Origin: Phaeovibrio sulfidiphilus
GTDB lineage: Bacteria; Pseudomonadota; Alphaproteobacteria; Rhodospirillales; Rhodospirillaceae
Assembly (NCBI RefSeq): GCF_014861485.1
Contig: NZ_JACZHT010000006.1
Location: forward strand, 121,254-185,253
Reading direction: 5' to 3'
Length of the DNA stretch: 64,000 bases
Shown here: positions 9,350-19,510 of the stretch, one piece after another
How the letters are laid out: each line of letters opens with the position of its first letter
Position numbering within the stretch: position 1 is the stretch's first letter
The notes under the pieces: generated by a model
The model's input: only the letters and a program-made list of their open reading frames with translations
The model's database searches: none
What the model was told of the DNA's origin: nothing
Translations under genes and position numbers: made by a program

Positions 9350-9844
9350 ATGACGCGAAACGCATCTTCCGAGGCCATAGCCGAACTGCTGACCCAGATA
9401 GGTCGGCTGACGCACAGCCGGGGCTTCACCGGCGGCCTCAACCCGGCCCAATGGATGGCCTTGCGGTACTTTTCGCAGGCGAACGAGAACGTTGCCACGG
9501 TCATGAAGTTCGCCGACCACTACGGCACATCCCGGGGCACGGCCTCCCAGTCCATCTCCGCACTGGTCCGCAAGGGGTACCTCACCCGGGCGCCCAGCAA
9601 GTCCAAGAAAAGCTCCCATGTCCTTCTGCTGACGGAAGCCGGACTGGCCCTGATCGCGGACGACCCGATCCAGGGGCTGATCGGAGGGATCGACACCCTT
9701 GTGGCGGAGCAGCGGTCGGTCCTTACAGAGGCTCTGGAGAAACTGATCCTCTACCTGTACACCCGCCCGGCCCCGGATCTTCCCGATCCCCGGTTTTCCC
9801 CGCCCCATCCGACAGACCCGCACGCCGGAGAAATCCGGCCCTGA
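9350..9844 (+). CDS. MarR-family transcriptional regulator
   Basis: 164 aa. It has the MarR winged-helix pattern: NPAQWMALRYF, then the recognition-helix region HYGTSRGTASQSISALVRKGYLTR, then the wing with LLLTEAG. ATG at 9350 is chosen, with AGGTGGG just upstream; longer TTG starts have no ribosome site. The last 25 residues are a Pro/Asp-rich tail encoded in DNA that is also read on the other strand. No target gene is obvious; self-regulation and regulation of the divergent LuxR-type gene are both possible. Confidence 0.85.
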   Translation: MTRNASSEAIAELLTQIGRLTHSRGFTGGLNPAQWMALRYFSQANENVATVMKFADHYGTSRGTASQSISALVRKGYLTRAPSKSKKSSHVLLLTEAGLALIADDPIQGLIGGIDTLVAEQRSVLTEALEKLILYLYTRPAPDLPDPRFSPPHPTDPHAGEIRP

Positions 9845-10601
9845 CCTTGTGACGCACCCGCAGTCCCCGTCCCTCCTCTCCCGGCGGGGCCAGATCCCAC
9901 CACCAGGTTTTGCAGGCCTCCAGTTCGGGACAGACTCCGTAGACCAGATCATAGCGTTCGCACGCCCCTCCCGTCCGGGTCTCCTCCCTTTCCACATCTC
10001 CCAGAAAGAACACATCCCCTCTGGCGCCCTCCAGAGCGTGCAGGTGCGCGGCCACCAGGCGTTCGCAGAAGACTCCGATCTTTGCATCGGCGTGTCCCGC
10101 CCGCTCCAGATGGAGGCGGGGCAGGACCGGAAGCTGGGACAGGACGTTGGCGGAAATCACGAGGTCTGCGGCCAGGGCCTCGGGCGGCAGGGGCGCAGGA
10201 CAGGGAACCGGGGGAATAGCCCCGGGGGCAGCGGCAATCGCCCTCAGAACGCCCGTGAGGTCCGCCTCCACAAGGCGGACAGACCCGGCCGCCCGGGCAC
10301 GCTTCCGAACCGCGCGGGGGAACACGGCATCCACCAGGATGATGGTGCCGAAGGCGCGGGCCAGCGTTTCCAGGGGAATCTCCAGAAGCAGGCCCGAGCC
10401 CAGAACGGCCATAGAACCGCGCCCGGGTACGTGGGACAGGGCCGAAAGGATGGCCGTGTGCGCGGCCTCCCGGTGGGGGGCCCAGGCCCGGCGCAAACGG
10501 CGCGCCCGGCTCTCGAACGCCACCATTTCCCGCACCAGCCCAAGCTTCCGGGCGACCGGGTCCGCGGGCATGAGCAGGGCGCGCAGGGCTTCGGCAATCA
10601 T
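9723..10601 (-). CDS. Probable class I SAM-dependent methyltransferase-like protein
   Basis: 292 aa. A Rossmann-like SAM-binding pattern is visible: AVLGSGLLLEIPLETLA, then the acidic strand end in IILVDAVF, then LVEADLTG and ADLVISANVLSQLP. The C-terminal WWWDLAPPGEEGRG stretch looks like the natural end of the fold. The remaining 40 or so residues are low-quality Gly/Arg/Pro-rich sequence encoded inside the 3' end of the convergent MarR gene, an overlap of 122 bp. Start ATG 10601 lies 11 nt after the preceding stop, so it is probably co-transcribed with the small secreted protein. Substrate unknown. Confidence 0.68.
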   Translation of the reverse strand: MIAEALRALLMPADPVARKLGLVREMVAFESRARRLRRAWAPHREAAHTAILSALSHVPGRGSMAVLGSGLLLEIPLETLARAFGTIILVDAVFPRAVRKRARAAGSVRLVEADLTGVLRAIAAAPGAIPPVPCPAPLPPEALAADLVISANVLSQLPVLPRLHLERAGHADAKIGVFCERLVAAHLHALEGARGDVFFLGDVEREETRTGGACERYDLVYGVCPELEACKTWWWDLAPPGEEGRGLRVRHKVRAGFLRRAGLSDGAGKTGDREDPGPGGCTGRGSVSPEPL

Positions 10602-10612
10602 CCGGGCGGGGC

Positions 10613-11101
10613 CTATTCCGTATGGATGGGACTGTCGTCCTTCAGGCGCTCGATCATGTCGAGAATGAACACGTTGAGGAACCGCACGTTCATGTCGTAC
10701 GCCTGCCGCAGATAGAACGCATCACAGTTCGGAGCGCAGGCCAAAGGCTTCGTCTGGACTCCGACATAGACCGGAAGCAGCTCGGCGTTGACCCGCTCGA
10801 GGGCCGCGGACAGGGACCCGCCCCGCCCCCGGCCAAAGGCATCCGACGGATAGAACGTCTGGGAAATCTCGCCGGCCAGGCCGACAAGGCAGGCGATATC
10901 CTTCTGAAGGGCCTTCAGCACGGCAGCCTGGTCCCCGGCCTCATCCAGAATCCCGGCGGTGTTGCAGGCTTCCAGACGATCCGGAACAGAATCAAGCAGG
11001 GCGAACGCCTCGGCCGACGGAGGCTCGGCCGCCCACGCGGCCGCGCTTGCCACAGGCTGGGCGCACGCGAGCGCAATGACCACCACAAAAGCGCGAAGCA
11101 T
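10613..11101 (-). CDS. Small secreted or periplasmic protein of unknown function
   Basis: 162 aa. I do not recognise the family. The start ATG 11101 has GGAGG 10 nt upstream; an ATG 18 nt earlier is less likely. Residues 1 to about 25 form a signal peptide (MLRAFVVVIALACA, cleavage likely after an AWA motif). The mature part is mostly helical with at least four cysteines: DRLEACNTAG, KDIACLVG and LACAPNCDAFYLRQAYD. Two disulfides in the periplasm are possible. It sits 83 nt after mutL and 11 nt before the methyltransferase-like gene, probably in the same transcript. Confidence 0.7.
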   Translation of the reverse strand: MLRAFVVVIALACAQPVASAAAWAAEPPSAEAFALLDSVPDRLEACNTAGILDEAGDQAAVLKALQKDIACLVGLAGEISQTFYPSDAFGRGRGGSLSAALERVNAELLPVYVGVQTKPLACAPNCDAFYLRQAYDMNVRFLNVFILDMIERLKDDSPIHTE

Positions 11102-11184
11102 CAAATGAGCCTCCACCATCAAAGTCCCGGAGATAACGTTGAAAAGCCTGCCAGCTGCCCCTGTCTCCCCGGATCTTGGGGGTT

Positions 11185-13098
11185 CTAGCGGCGGCCGAAC
11201 AGGCGCTCGATATCGGCCAACTTTAGCGTAATATGGGTGGGTCTGCCATGGTTACATTGCCCGGCCCGGGGGGTCTGCTCCATCTGGCGCAGGAGGGCAT
11301 TCATTTCCTCGAGACGCAGGCGCCGGCCGGCCCGAACCGACCCGTGGCAGGCCATGGTCGCAAAGATATGGCCGATGCGGTCCTCCAGAACCGTCGCCGT
11401 CCCCCACTCCAGAAGAGACTCGGCCAGGTCCCGCACCAGCCCGCGCACGTCCGTGTCCCCCAGAAGGGCGGGGATTTCCCGGACCACAACGGCCCCGGGG
11501 CCAAACCCCTCGAGCACAAGGCCCAGGGTTTCCAGCTCCGCGGCGGCGTTCAGAAGGGCATCCTTCTCACGCAGGCCCAGTTCCACGACCTCGGGCAGAA
11601 GCAGGCCCTGGCGGGCAACGGCACCGGCGGCCCGCTGGTCCTTCATGCGCTCCATGACGATGCGCTCGTGGGCGGCGTGCTGGTCAACGACCACAAGCCC
11701 GCCCGAACTCTGGGCAAGGATGTAGGTGTTGTGGACCTGCCCGACCGCGTAGCCCAGGGGATGATCCTCGTCGGGTACCCCCTGCGCAGCCGTGGACGCG
11801 GCCTCAAAGGGATCGGCAGGGGCGCCCGGCGCCCGTGAGAACGGAGACTCGCCCGGGGCCGGAGCATTCCAGCCCTCCGACACTCCGAAGGATCCGGTCT
11901 CGTAGGCAAAGCGCAATCGCTCCTGGGTGGGCGGGAGTTGAAACGAATGGGGCCGCGAGCCGGGCCGCCAGGGCAGCCCCCCCGGCTGACCGGGGACGCC
12001 GCTGCCTCCCGGAGCGCGAACGTCCGGCCCGGCGTCCCCGCCACCAGAGCCGAGATAGCCGGTGGTCACGGTGGAGCTGGCCCGCTCCCGCGCCTCCGCG
12101 AGCGCATGACGCAGTGCGGAGACAATAAGCGAGCGGACCCGGGCGGAATCCCGGAACCGCACCTCGGTTTTGGCCGGGTGCACATTGACGTCCACCTCTT
12201 CCGGGGGCAGGCGAAGATACAGGACCACCACCGCGTGACGGTCGTGGGCCAGAACATCGCTGTAGGCCGCCCGCACGGCCCCGTACAGAAGCCGGTCGCG
12301 CACGGGACGTCCGTTCACAAACAGGTACTGCGCGGCACTGGTGGCGCGGTTGCAGGTGGGGAGCCCGGCAATGCCGGACAGGTGATAGCCCTCGCGCTCC
12401 ACATCGAGGGTGACCGAATTCTCGGCCACGTCCCGCCCCAGGACAGCCCCGACCCGCTGGCGGGACAGCTCGGCCGGATCCAGGAGATCATCCGACGACG
12501 CAGCAAGAACCCGGAAAATCTCGCGCCCCGAGTCCGAGAGGCGAAACGAAATTCCCGGATGGGCCAGAGCCAGCCGCTGGAGCACGTCCACCGCGTGGCC
12601 CTGCTCGGTCCGGATGGATTTCAGAAACTTGAGCCGGGCGGGAGTGGCGAAAAACAGGTCCCGGACATCCACCCGGGTTCCGGCCGGATGGCTGGCGGGC
12701 TCCGGCTCGCCCCGGTGTCCGCCGTCCACGCTCAAAGACCAGGCGCTGTCCGAGCCCCGGGGCCGGCTGGTCAGGGTCAGCCGGGCCACGGAGCCGATGG
12801 AGGGCAGAGCCTCCCCCCGGAAGCCCAGGGTCCGGATATCGACAAGGTCATCCTCCGGCAGCTTGGAGGTCGCATGGCGCTCCACGGCGAGCAGCATGTC
12901 GTCGGGAGACATGCCGCAGCCGTCGTCGACCACCACCAGGCGCGCCCGTCCGCCCTCCCCCAGCATGATCTCGATCGAGGTGGCGCCGGCATCGATGGCG
13001 TTTTCCACCAGTTCCTTGAGAACGGAGGCAGGACGCTCGACGACCTCGCCCGCAGCGATGCGGTTGACCAGGGTTGAGGGAAGGCGGCGGATGCTCAC
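11185..13098 (-). CDS. mutL: DNA mismatch repair protein MutL, endonuclease type
   Basis: 637 aa. The N-terminal GHKL ATPase carries ELVENAIDAGAT, VVDDGCGM and TLGFRGEALPSI, followed by the transducer domain (VNVHPAKTEVRF). The C-terminal dimerisation domain carries the nicking-endonuclease motif DQHA-xx-E-xxxx-E (DQHAAHERIVME). It also has ACHGSVRAG, CNHGRP and a terminal LFGRR, so this is the nuclease-proficient form and not the Dam/MutH-linked E. coli form. GTG at 13098 is preferred: GAGG is 9 nt upstream, within the end of pgi, whose stop is 4 nt away. A longer GTG start (13113) would overlap pgi. MutS is not in the window. Confidence 0.95.
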   Translation of the reverse strand: MSIRRLPSTLVNRIAAGEVVERPASVLKELVENAIDAGATSIEIMLGEGGRARLVVVDDGCGMSPDDMLLAVERHATSKLPEDDLVDIRTLGFRGEALPSIGSVARLTLTSRPRGSDSAWSLSVDGGHRGEPEPASHPAGTRVDVRDLFFATPARLKFLKSIRTEQGHAVDVLQRLALAHPGISFRLSDSGREIFRVLAASSDDLLDPAELSRQRVGAVLGRDVAENSVTLDVEREGYHLSGIAGLPTCNRATSAAQYLFVNGRPVRDRLLYGAVRAAYSDVLAHDRHAVVVLYLRLPPEEVDVNVHPAKTEVRFRDSARVRSLIVSALRHALAEARERASSTVTTGYLGSGGGDAGPDVRAPGGSGVPGQPGGLPWRPGSRPHSFQLPPTQERLRFAYETGSFGVSEGWNAPAPGESPFSRAPGAPADPFEAASTAAQGVPDEDHPLGYAVGQVHNTYILAQSSGGLVVVDQHAAHERIVMERMKDQRAAGAVARQGLLLPEVVELGLREKDALLNAAAELETLGLVLEGFGPGAVVVREIPALLGDTDVRGLVRDLAESLLEWGTATVLEDRIGHIFATMACHGSVRAGRRLRLEEMNALLRQMEQTPRAGQCNHGRPTHITLKLADIERLFGRR

Positions 13099-13102
13099 AG
13101 GG

Positions 13103-14746
13103 CTAGTCCTCACTCCAGAGACGGAAGAACTCGATCAGGCCGTTGGTGGACGCGTCGTGCGCCAGGGCGCCCCGCTTCTTCTCCAGCTCGGGCAGGACGA
13201 CGGCCGCCAGGCGCTTGCCCAGCTCCACCCCGAACTGATCATAGGCATTCAGGTTCCACAAGGTAGCCTGGACATGAATCCGGTGCTCGTAAAGGGCAAT
13301 GATGCGGCCCAGAGTCTCGGGGTCCAGAACACGAAACAGCATGGTATTCGACGGACGGTTCCCTGGGAAGACCACATGGGGCAGCAGAGTGTCCAGGGCC
13401 TCGCCTTTCAGGCCGCTGTCCGCAAGACCGGCCCAGGCCTCGTCCTCGGTGCGACCGGTCATGAGCGCCTCGGACTGGGCGAACATGTTGGCAAGCAAGA
13501 TCGCCTGATGACGCCCGACCGGATAGTGGGAGCGGACCGGCGCCAGAAAATCGCAGGGGATCAGGTGCGTGCCCTGGTGGATCATCTGGTAGAACGAGTG
13601 CTGTCCGTTGGTCCCGGGCTCGCCGAACAGAACGGCACCGGTGGGGTAGTCCACCGTCTCGCCGGACAGGGTTGTGCGCTTGCCCGTGCTCTCCATGTCC
13701 GCCTGCTGGAGATAGGCGGGAAGGCGTGCAAGGCTCTGGTCATAGGGCAGGACCGCCGTGGCCCGCGCCCCAAGGAACTGGATGTTCCAAAAGCCGATCA
13801 GACCGGCCAGAACCGGAATGTTCTGCTCCAGGGGAGCGGTGCGGAAGTGGACGTCCATCTCGTGGGCGCCCGCCAGAAGGCGGGTGAAGGTGTCCCAGCC
13901 CACCGCCAGCGCAATGGACAGGCCAATCGCGGACCACAGGGAGTAGCGCCCCCCCACCCAGTCCCAGAACTCAAACATGACCTCGGGATCAATGCCAAAC
14001 TCGGTCACGGCCTCCAGGTTGGTGGACAGAGCTACGAAGTGGTTGGAGACGGCCCGGCGCCCCAGAGCCTTCACCAGCCAGTCCCGGGCGGTGTGGGCGT
14101 TGGCCAGGGTCTCCTGGGTCGTGAAGGTCTTGGAGGCCACAAGAAACAGGGTGTTGTCCGGGGTCAGCTGGGCCAGAACCCGGGAAATGTCTGTGCCGTC
14201 CACGTTCGAGACAAAATGGACCCGCAGATCCCGGACCCGGTAGGGCTCGAGGGCGTCCACCACCATGCGGGGGCCCAGGTCCGAGCCGCCGATCCCGATG
14301 TTGACCACATCGGTGATGCGTCCGCCGGAGGCCCCGAGCCAGTCGCCGGAATGCACCGCCTCCACAAAGCCGGCCATGCGCGCCTGGACCTCGCGGATCT
14401 CGGGTTTCACATCCTTTCCATCCACCAGGACCGGATCCGGGGTCGGATCGCGAAGGGCCGTGTGCAAAACGGCCCGGTTTTCCGTGGTGTTGATCTTCTC
14501 GCCCCGGAACATGGCGTCGCGCCGCTTCTCCACCCCCGCTTCCCGGGCCAGGCTCATGAGAGCTTCCAGAACCGCGGGCGTCACCAGGTTCTTGGAGTAG
14601 TCGAACACGAAATCCCCAAGTCGCTCGTGCATCCGCTCGAACCGCCGGGGGTCACTGCGAAACAGATCCCGCATGGTGACGCCCCGCAAGTCCCCCGCAA
14701 GAGTTTCCAAAGTGCGCCACGCCTTCAATGTCCTCAACGTTGTCAT
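13103..14746 (-). CDS. pgi: Glucose-6-phosphate isomerase
   Basis: 547 aa, close to the 549 of E. coli. It interconverts glucose-6-phosphate and fructose-6-phosphate. Blocks visible: GIGGSDLGPRM, VASKTFTTQETLANA, GGRYSLWSAIGL, the catalytic Glu/His region GTNGQHSFYQMIHQGTH, and the C-terminal lysine in NAYDQFGVELGK. Start ATG 14746 has GAGAGGG 6-10 nt before it. It is the first gene of a run with mutL, the secreted protein and the methyltransferase-like gene. Confidence 0.96.
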   Translation of the reverse strand: MTTLRTLKAWRTLETLAGDLRGVTMRDLFRSDPRRFERMHERLGDFVFDYSKNLVTPAVLEALMSLAREAGVEKRRDAMFRGEKINTTENRAVLHTALRDPTPDPVLVDGKDVKPEIREVQARMAGFVEAVHSGDWLGASGGRITDVVNIGIGGSDLGPRMVVDALEPYRVRDLRVHFVSNVDGTDISRVLAQLTPDNTLFLVASKTFTTQETLANAHTARDWLVKALGRRAVSNHFVALSTNLEAVTEFGIDPEVMFEFWDWVGGRYSLWSAIGLSIALAVGWDTFTRLLAGAHEMDVHFRTAPLEQNIPVLAGLIGFWNIQFLGARATAVLPYDQSLARLPAYLQQADMESTGKRTTLSGETVDYPTGAVLFGEPGTNGQHSFYQMIHQGTHLIPCDFLAPVRSHYPVGRHQAILLANMFAQSEALMTGRTEDEAWAGLADSGLKGEALDTLLPHVVFPGNRPSNTMLFRVLDPETLGRIIALYEHRIHVQATLWNLNAYDQFGVELGKRLAAVVLPELEKKRGALAHDASTNGLIEFFRLWSED

Positions 14747-15451
14747 TCGAAACCCTCTCATTGCCTGACAGACCCCGGGCTCCGACGGGAGCAGGGCCGA
14801 TGCGGTGTTTTCATGCCCTGCGGTGCGGGTCCGCTTGCCGGGTTCGGACCGGCAGCACCCGGGAGGCGACCCAGGGAGACGGTGCGACCGCCCCCGGGCC
14901 CGCGCCAAAAACCGGGGCGCAGGCGGGCGCGGCAGCCCCCGTCGCGGTCACCGGAACGCGCCGGCGCCGGGAGGCCCAACCGCCGAGCATGAAAACTCGC
15001 ACGATTCTAGATCATATCCAAAGCGAATGTGAATTGTTTCGAAGCGAAACACCGTGCCGACCCGCAGGCCCGGCCTCCGAAGAGGGGCAGAGCCCGCGCG
15101 AGGCCGACGCGCGCCCGGCACGGGTCGAAAGAAACCGCCCGCACGATACCGGCGCGAGCATGCACCGCGGTAAAGGGAACGGACTCGGGGAAGATCCGGG
15201 TGCGGATCCGGAAGGCGGAGTGTTGCTCTTCCGGGCCATGCCCCATGTCACCGGGAGGGGCCGGGGTGTTCCGGGCTCCCGCTGTCGGAAAGCACCCCCG
15301 TTCAGACCAAGGCCACCCCCACCTCGCGGCTCCGGTGCGGCGGGGGCGAACAGGCCACGATTAAGGATCACAGCCGGAGCCCCCGAGGCCGGACAGGGCA
15401 CCGTCCCAAAAACGGGTGACGGTCCGATCCCGGGCCCGGCCCGACGGCGGC
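14747..15451. other. Intergenic region upstream of pgi
   Basis: No gene is supported. A short AT-richer patch at about 14990-15050 may hold the pgi promoter. It includes a perfect 7-bp inverted repeat, TGTTTCG-aag-CGAAACA at 15035-15051, which could be an operator or a hairpin. The rest is GC-rich sequence with no visible signal. Confidence 0.45.
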
Positions 15452-17686
15452 TCAGCCGTCGAAGCGGTTGCTCCGCGGGAAGCCCTGGGGCGCCATCCGG
15501 CCCCGGCCGGCCCGGTCTCCCCGCCAGGGGGACAGGTCCGTTTCCGTGCGGGTCCGTCCACCGGACGGCCAGCTCAGGCCCTTTTCCAGGGTGAACGTGG
15601 TCACGTCGGTCAGGGTGCCGTCCTTGAAGCGCATCAGGAAGACCCCCTTGCCCCGGGACATGACCGGAACCTGGGTCACGGGGAAGACCAGGACTTTCCG
15701 GTTCGTGCCCGCACAGGCCACATGGTCACCGTCCACGCCCCGGGCCACAATTGCGCGCTCCCCGTCGCCGACGGCCAGCACCTGGCGGCCGTTCCGGGTC
15801 TGGGCGAGCACGTCCTTCTCCTCGACCACAAAGCCGCGGCCCGACGTCCCGGCCACCAGAAGCCGCCGGGCCGGCTCGTGAACCATGAAGGCCACGATGT
15901 CCGCATCGGCGGGAATATCGACGCTCAGGCGGATCGGCTCGCCGAAGCCCCGTCCCCGGGACACCTTGTCGGCCGCGATGGTGTAGAAGCGCCCGCCGCT
16001 GTCCATGACAATCAGCTTGTCCGTGGTCTGGGCCTGCAGGGCGTACAGGGGCTCGTCCCCCTCCTTGACCTTCACGTCCTCCCTGGGATCCTGATGGCCC
16101 TTGACCGCCCGCAGCCAGCCCATTTTCGAGAGATAGACCGTGATGGGCTCGCGCTCGATCAGGGCCTCGATGGGGACCACCACCGCCGAGGGCGCGGCAA
16201 CCAGCTCGGTGCGGCGCCGGCCCATGGGGGTCTCGGGGCCGAACACCTTGCGCACCTCGCGGATTTCCCGGGCGAGTTCCTTGTTGCGAAGTTTCTCGTC
16301 GGCCAGAAGCGACTGGAGGTGGCCCTGCTCCTTCTGCAGTTCCGCCTCCTCGCGCCGGAGCTCCATCTCCTCGAGCTTGCGCAGCGAGCGCAGGCGGGTG
16401 TTCAAGATGGCCTCGGCCTGGACATCCGTCAGGTCGAAGGTGGAAATCAGCACGGCCTTGGCCTCGTCCTCCTCCCGGATGATGCGGATGACCTCATCCA
16501 GGTTGAGGTAGACGATCATCTGGCCCGCGAGGATCTCGAGCCGCCGGGCAATCTTCTCCAGCCGGTGGCGGGAGCGGCGCTCCAGAACCACCATGCGGTG
16601 GGACAGGTAGGCGGCCAGAACCTCCTTCAGGGAGAGCACCTTGGGCACCCCGTCCCCGTCCAGCAGGTTCATGTTCAGATTGAAGCGCACCTCAAGATCC
16701 GAGAGCTTGTAGATCTGCTCCATCAGGGTTTCCGCATCCACCGAGCGGGAGCGGGGCTCCAGCACAAGGCGGATCTCGTCGGTGGACTCGTCGCGCACGT
16801 CGGCAAGGATCGGAAGGCGCCGGGTGTTGATGATCTCGGCGATCCGCTCCACCAGGCGGGTCTTCTGCACCTGGTAGGGAATTTCAGTGATCACAATCTG
16901 GTAGAGGCCGTGGGAGAGGTTTTCCTTCTGCCAGCGGGCCCGCACACGCATGGAGCCCCGGCCCTTGCGGTAGACCTCGCGGATGGTTTCCGGATCCTCC
17001 GCAAGAAGGCCGCCGGTGGGGAAGTCCGGCCCCTGGACGAAGGCCATCAGGGCGTCGGTGTCCGCGTCCGGATGGGCCAGCAGATGCAAGGCCGCATCGC
17101 AGACCTCGGCCACGTTGTGGGAGGGAATGTTGGTGGCCATACCCACCGCAATGCCCGTGGAGCCGTTGGCCAGAAGGTTGGGGAAGGCCCCGGGCATGAC
17201 GACGGGCTCCTCCTCCTCGCCGTCATAGGTGGCACGGAAATCCACCGCGTCCTCGTCCAGGCCGTCCATCAGAAGGCGGGCGACCTCGGTCAGGCGGGCC
17301 TCGGTGTAACGCATGGCGGCCGCGTTGTCGCCGTCGATGTTGCCGAAGTTGCCCTGCCCCTCCACAAGGGGATAGCGGACCGAGAACTCCTGGGCCAGAC
17401 GAACCATGGCATCGTAGACCGCCGTGTCGCCGTGGGGGTGATACTTGCCGATCACGTCACCCACAACACGGGCACACTTCTTGAAGCCCGCCCCCGGGTC
17501 CAGCTTCAGAAGGCGCATGGCCCACAAAAGGCGCCGGTGGACCGGCTTCAGGCCATCGCGCACGTCGGGAAGGGAGCGCGAGACAATGGTGGACAGGGCA
17601 TAGGCCAGATAGCGTTCGGACAGGGCGCTGCCCAGCGTGACATCCCGCACCTCGTCCGTCCGAACCTGAACCGCGTTTTTAGCCAT
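15452..17686 (-). CDS. parC: DNA topoisomerase IV subunit A
   Basis: 744 aa, near the 752 of E. coli ParC. It cuts and rejoins DNA in the topoisomerase IV heterotetramer that unlinks daughter chromosomes. [16 protein letters not shown] and [12 protein letters not shown] mark the DNA-gate helix-turn-helix. The catalytic tyrosine lies in MRYTEARL near residue 120. The C-terminal beta-propeller is shorter and less regular than that of GyrA and lacks a GyrA box, which supports ParC. Start ATG 17686 follows an AGG-rich leader. It is not linked to parE here. Confidence 0.93.
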   Translation of the reverse strand: MAKNAVQVRTDEVRDVTLGSALSERYLAYALSTIVSRSLPDVRDGLKPVHRRLLWAMRLLKLDPGAGFKKCARVVGDVIGKYHPHGDTAVYDAMVRLAQEFSVRYPLVEGQGNFGNIDGDNAAAMRYTEARLTEVARLLMDGLDEDAVDFRATYDGEEEEPVVMPGAFPNLLANGSTGIAVGMATNIPSHNVAEVCDAALHLLAHPDADTDALMAFVQGPDFPTGGLLAEDPETIREVYRKGRGSMRVRARWQKENLSHGLYQIVITEIPYQVQKTRLVERIAEIINTRRLPILADVRDESTDEIRLVLEPRSRSVDAETLMEQIYKLSDLEVRFNLNMNLLDGDGVPKVLSLKEVLAAYLSHRMVVLERRSRHRLEKIARRLEILAGQMIVYLNLDEVIRIIREEDEAKAVLISTFDLTDVQAEAILNTRLRSLRKLEEMELRREEAELQKEQGHLQSLLADEKLRNKELAREIREVRKVFGPETPMGRRRTELVAAPSAVVVPIEALIEREPITVYLSKMGWLRAVKGHQDPREDVKVKEGDEPLYALQAQTTDKLIVMDSGGRFYTIAADKVSRGRGFGEPIRLSVDIPADADIVAFMVHEPARRLLVAGTSGRGFVVEEKDVLAQTRNGRQVLAVGDGERAIVARGVDGDHVACAGTNRKVLVFPVTQVPVMSRGKGVFLMRFKDGTLTDVTTFTLEKGLSWPSGGRTRTETDLSPWRGDRAGRGRMAPQGFPRSNRFDG

Positions 17687-18205
17687 GTTCCTACCTTCCC
17701 AAAATCTCAGACAGCCGGCACGAGTCCGGCGCGAAAGCCACAGTGATGCGGTGCGTTGTCCCGAATGGACCCAAGCAGGGCCCCGGCCTGGTGCCCGCGA
17801 CCCGGCCCCAGGACGGAACGGTCAAAACCGTTTCAGCCCCCGGGCACCCGGCAAGTCCCAAGCGGCCCATCAGGGCCGGGAGGTACCCAATGTAGTCTAT
17901 GCCGGCGGCGGATTATCACCGCCGTGGGGCCCCGCACGACCCGGAACCGGGCTCCCGCCGATGGCTCCCCGCGGTCCGCAGCCCGCTGACGGCGTGGCGT
18001 GTGCGGGGGGGCCAGCAGACAGCACTGCGGCGCAGCGGCTCCACAGGCGAGCGCCCAACCAGCAGGGAGCTCCCCAACAGCCTGTGACGCCGACCATACC
18101 CGCATCCGGGGCCGGACAGCCTTCCCGGGCCACCCGAAAACAGACGCCGCACAAAATCGGGCGCGCCGACAGCCCAAAACCGGGTGCGAGGCGTGCCCGG
18201 GAGGT
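17687..18205. other. Intergenic region between hisD and parC
   Basis: GC-rich stretch with no gene, terminator or recognisable regulatory site. The parC promoter should lie in its right part relative to parC, but I see no convincing boxes. Confidence 0.4.
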
Positions 18206-19510
18206 TCAGCGCGCGCTGTCGTCCAGACGGGTCTCGATGGACAGGCCGTGGGCCTGGAGCCCCTCGGCGTGGGCAAGACGCGCCGCCGGAGCGGCAATGC
18301 ACTTCAGGGCATCGGCCGAGCAGCCGACAATGGTGGTCCGCTTCATGAAGTCCAGCACCCCGAGCCCGGAGGAGAACCGGGCAGTGCGCGACGTGGGCAG
18401 CACGTGGTTCGGACCGGCGATGTAGTCGCCGATGGCCTCGGGCGTGTAGCGGCCCAGGAAAATGGCACCGGCGTGGTGAACCCGCTCAAGCAGGGCATCC
18501 GGCTCGGCAACCGCAAGCTCCAGATGCTCCGGGGCAACCCGGTCCACCAGAGACGGCGCGTCCCGCAGCAGATCCTCCACCAGGATGATCGCCCCATGAC
18601 GCTCCCAGGAACGCCGGGCCATGTCACCACGGGTCAGAAGTCCGAGACGGGCCTCCAGAGCCTTTTCCACCTCGGCGGCAAAGGCCGCATCATCGGTGAT
18701 CAGGATGGACTGGGCCGCCTCGTCATGCTCGGCCTGGGACAGAAGGTCAATGGCGATCCAGTCCGGATTGTTCAGGCGGTCCGCCACGATCAGGATTTCC
18801 GAGGGACCGGCAATCATGTCGATGCCCACCGTGCCGAAGACCTGGCGCTTGGCCGCCGCGACCCAGGCATTTCCGGGGCCGACAATCTTGTCCACCGGTG
18901 CGATGGTCTGCGTGCCGTAGGCGAGCGCGCCGACGGCCTGGGCCCCGCCAATGCGGTAGACCTCGTCCACGCCGGCCATGCGCGCCGCCAGGAGAACCAG
19001 CGGATTGATGACCCCGTCCGGCGACGGAACCACCATGACCACGCGGCCGACCCCGGCCACACGGGCGGGAATGGCATTCATCAGGACCGACGAGGGATAG
19101 GACGCAGTACCCCCCGGCACATAGAGCCCGGCAGCGGACACCGGGGTCCAGCGCTGGCCCAGGCGCACCCCGGCGTTGTCCGTGTAGCAGAACCCCTCGG
19201 GAAGCTGGCGGCCGTGGAAGGCTCCGATCCGGTCGGCAGCCACAGCGAGGGCATCGTACAGGTCGCGGTCGATTTTCGAGACGGCCTCGTCGATCTCGGC
19301 TGCGGAGACGCGCAGGGTGTCCGGCGTCAGCTCAAGACGGTCGAAGCGCCGTGTGTACTCGATAACCGCCTCGTCACCGCGGCTGCGCACGTCCTCGAGG
19401 ATGGCGGAGACGGTCTCGCCCACGTCGGCGGAGGCCTCGCGCTTTCCGCCCAGAAACTCACGGAAGGCAGCCTCGAAATCACCGGAGCGGGTGTCAAGCC
19501 GAAGAACCAT
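18206..19510 (-). CDS. hisD: Histidinol dehydrogenase
   Basis: 434 aa. It catalyses the last two oxidations of histidine synthesis (histidinol to histidine), using NAD and a zinc ion. Family blocks: [24 protein letters not shown], the NAD-site region [25 protein letters not shown], the zinc-ligand stretch [10 protein letters not shown] and the final [10 protein letters not shown] region. ATG 19510 lies inside the 3' end of hisG, overlapping it by 17 nt, so the two are coupled. Other his genes are not in the window. Confidence 0.96.
   Translation of the reverse strand: MVLRLDTRSGDFEAAFREFLGGKREASADVGETVSAILEDVRSRGDEAVIEYTRRFDRLELTPDTLRVSAAEIDEAVSKIDRDLYDALAVAADRIGAFHGRQLPEGFCYTDNAGVRLGQRWTPVSAAGLYVPGGTASYPSSVLMNAIPARVAGVGRVVMVVPSPDGVINPLVLLAARMAGVDEVYRIGGAQAVGALAYGTQTIAPVDKIVGPGNAWVAAAKRQVFGTVGIDMIAGPSEILIVADRLNNPDWIAIDLLSQAEHDEAAQSILITDDAAFAAEVEKALEARLGLLTRGDMARRSWERHGAIILVEDLLRDAPSLVDRVAPEHLELAVAEPDALLERVHHAGAIFLGRYTPEAIGDYIAGPNHVLPTSRTARFSSGLGVLDFMKRTTIVGCSADALKCIAAPAARLAHAEGLQAHGLSIETRLDDSAR

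Noticed and set aside
12410..14992. An 860-codon plus-strand frame opposite mutL and pgi.
   Set aside because: Antisense to two well-conserved enzymes; no motif, poor start.
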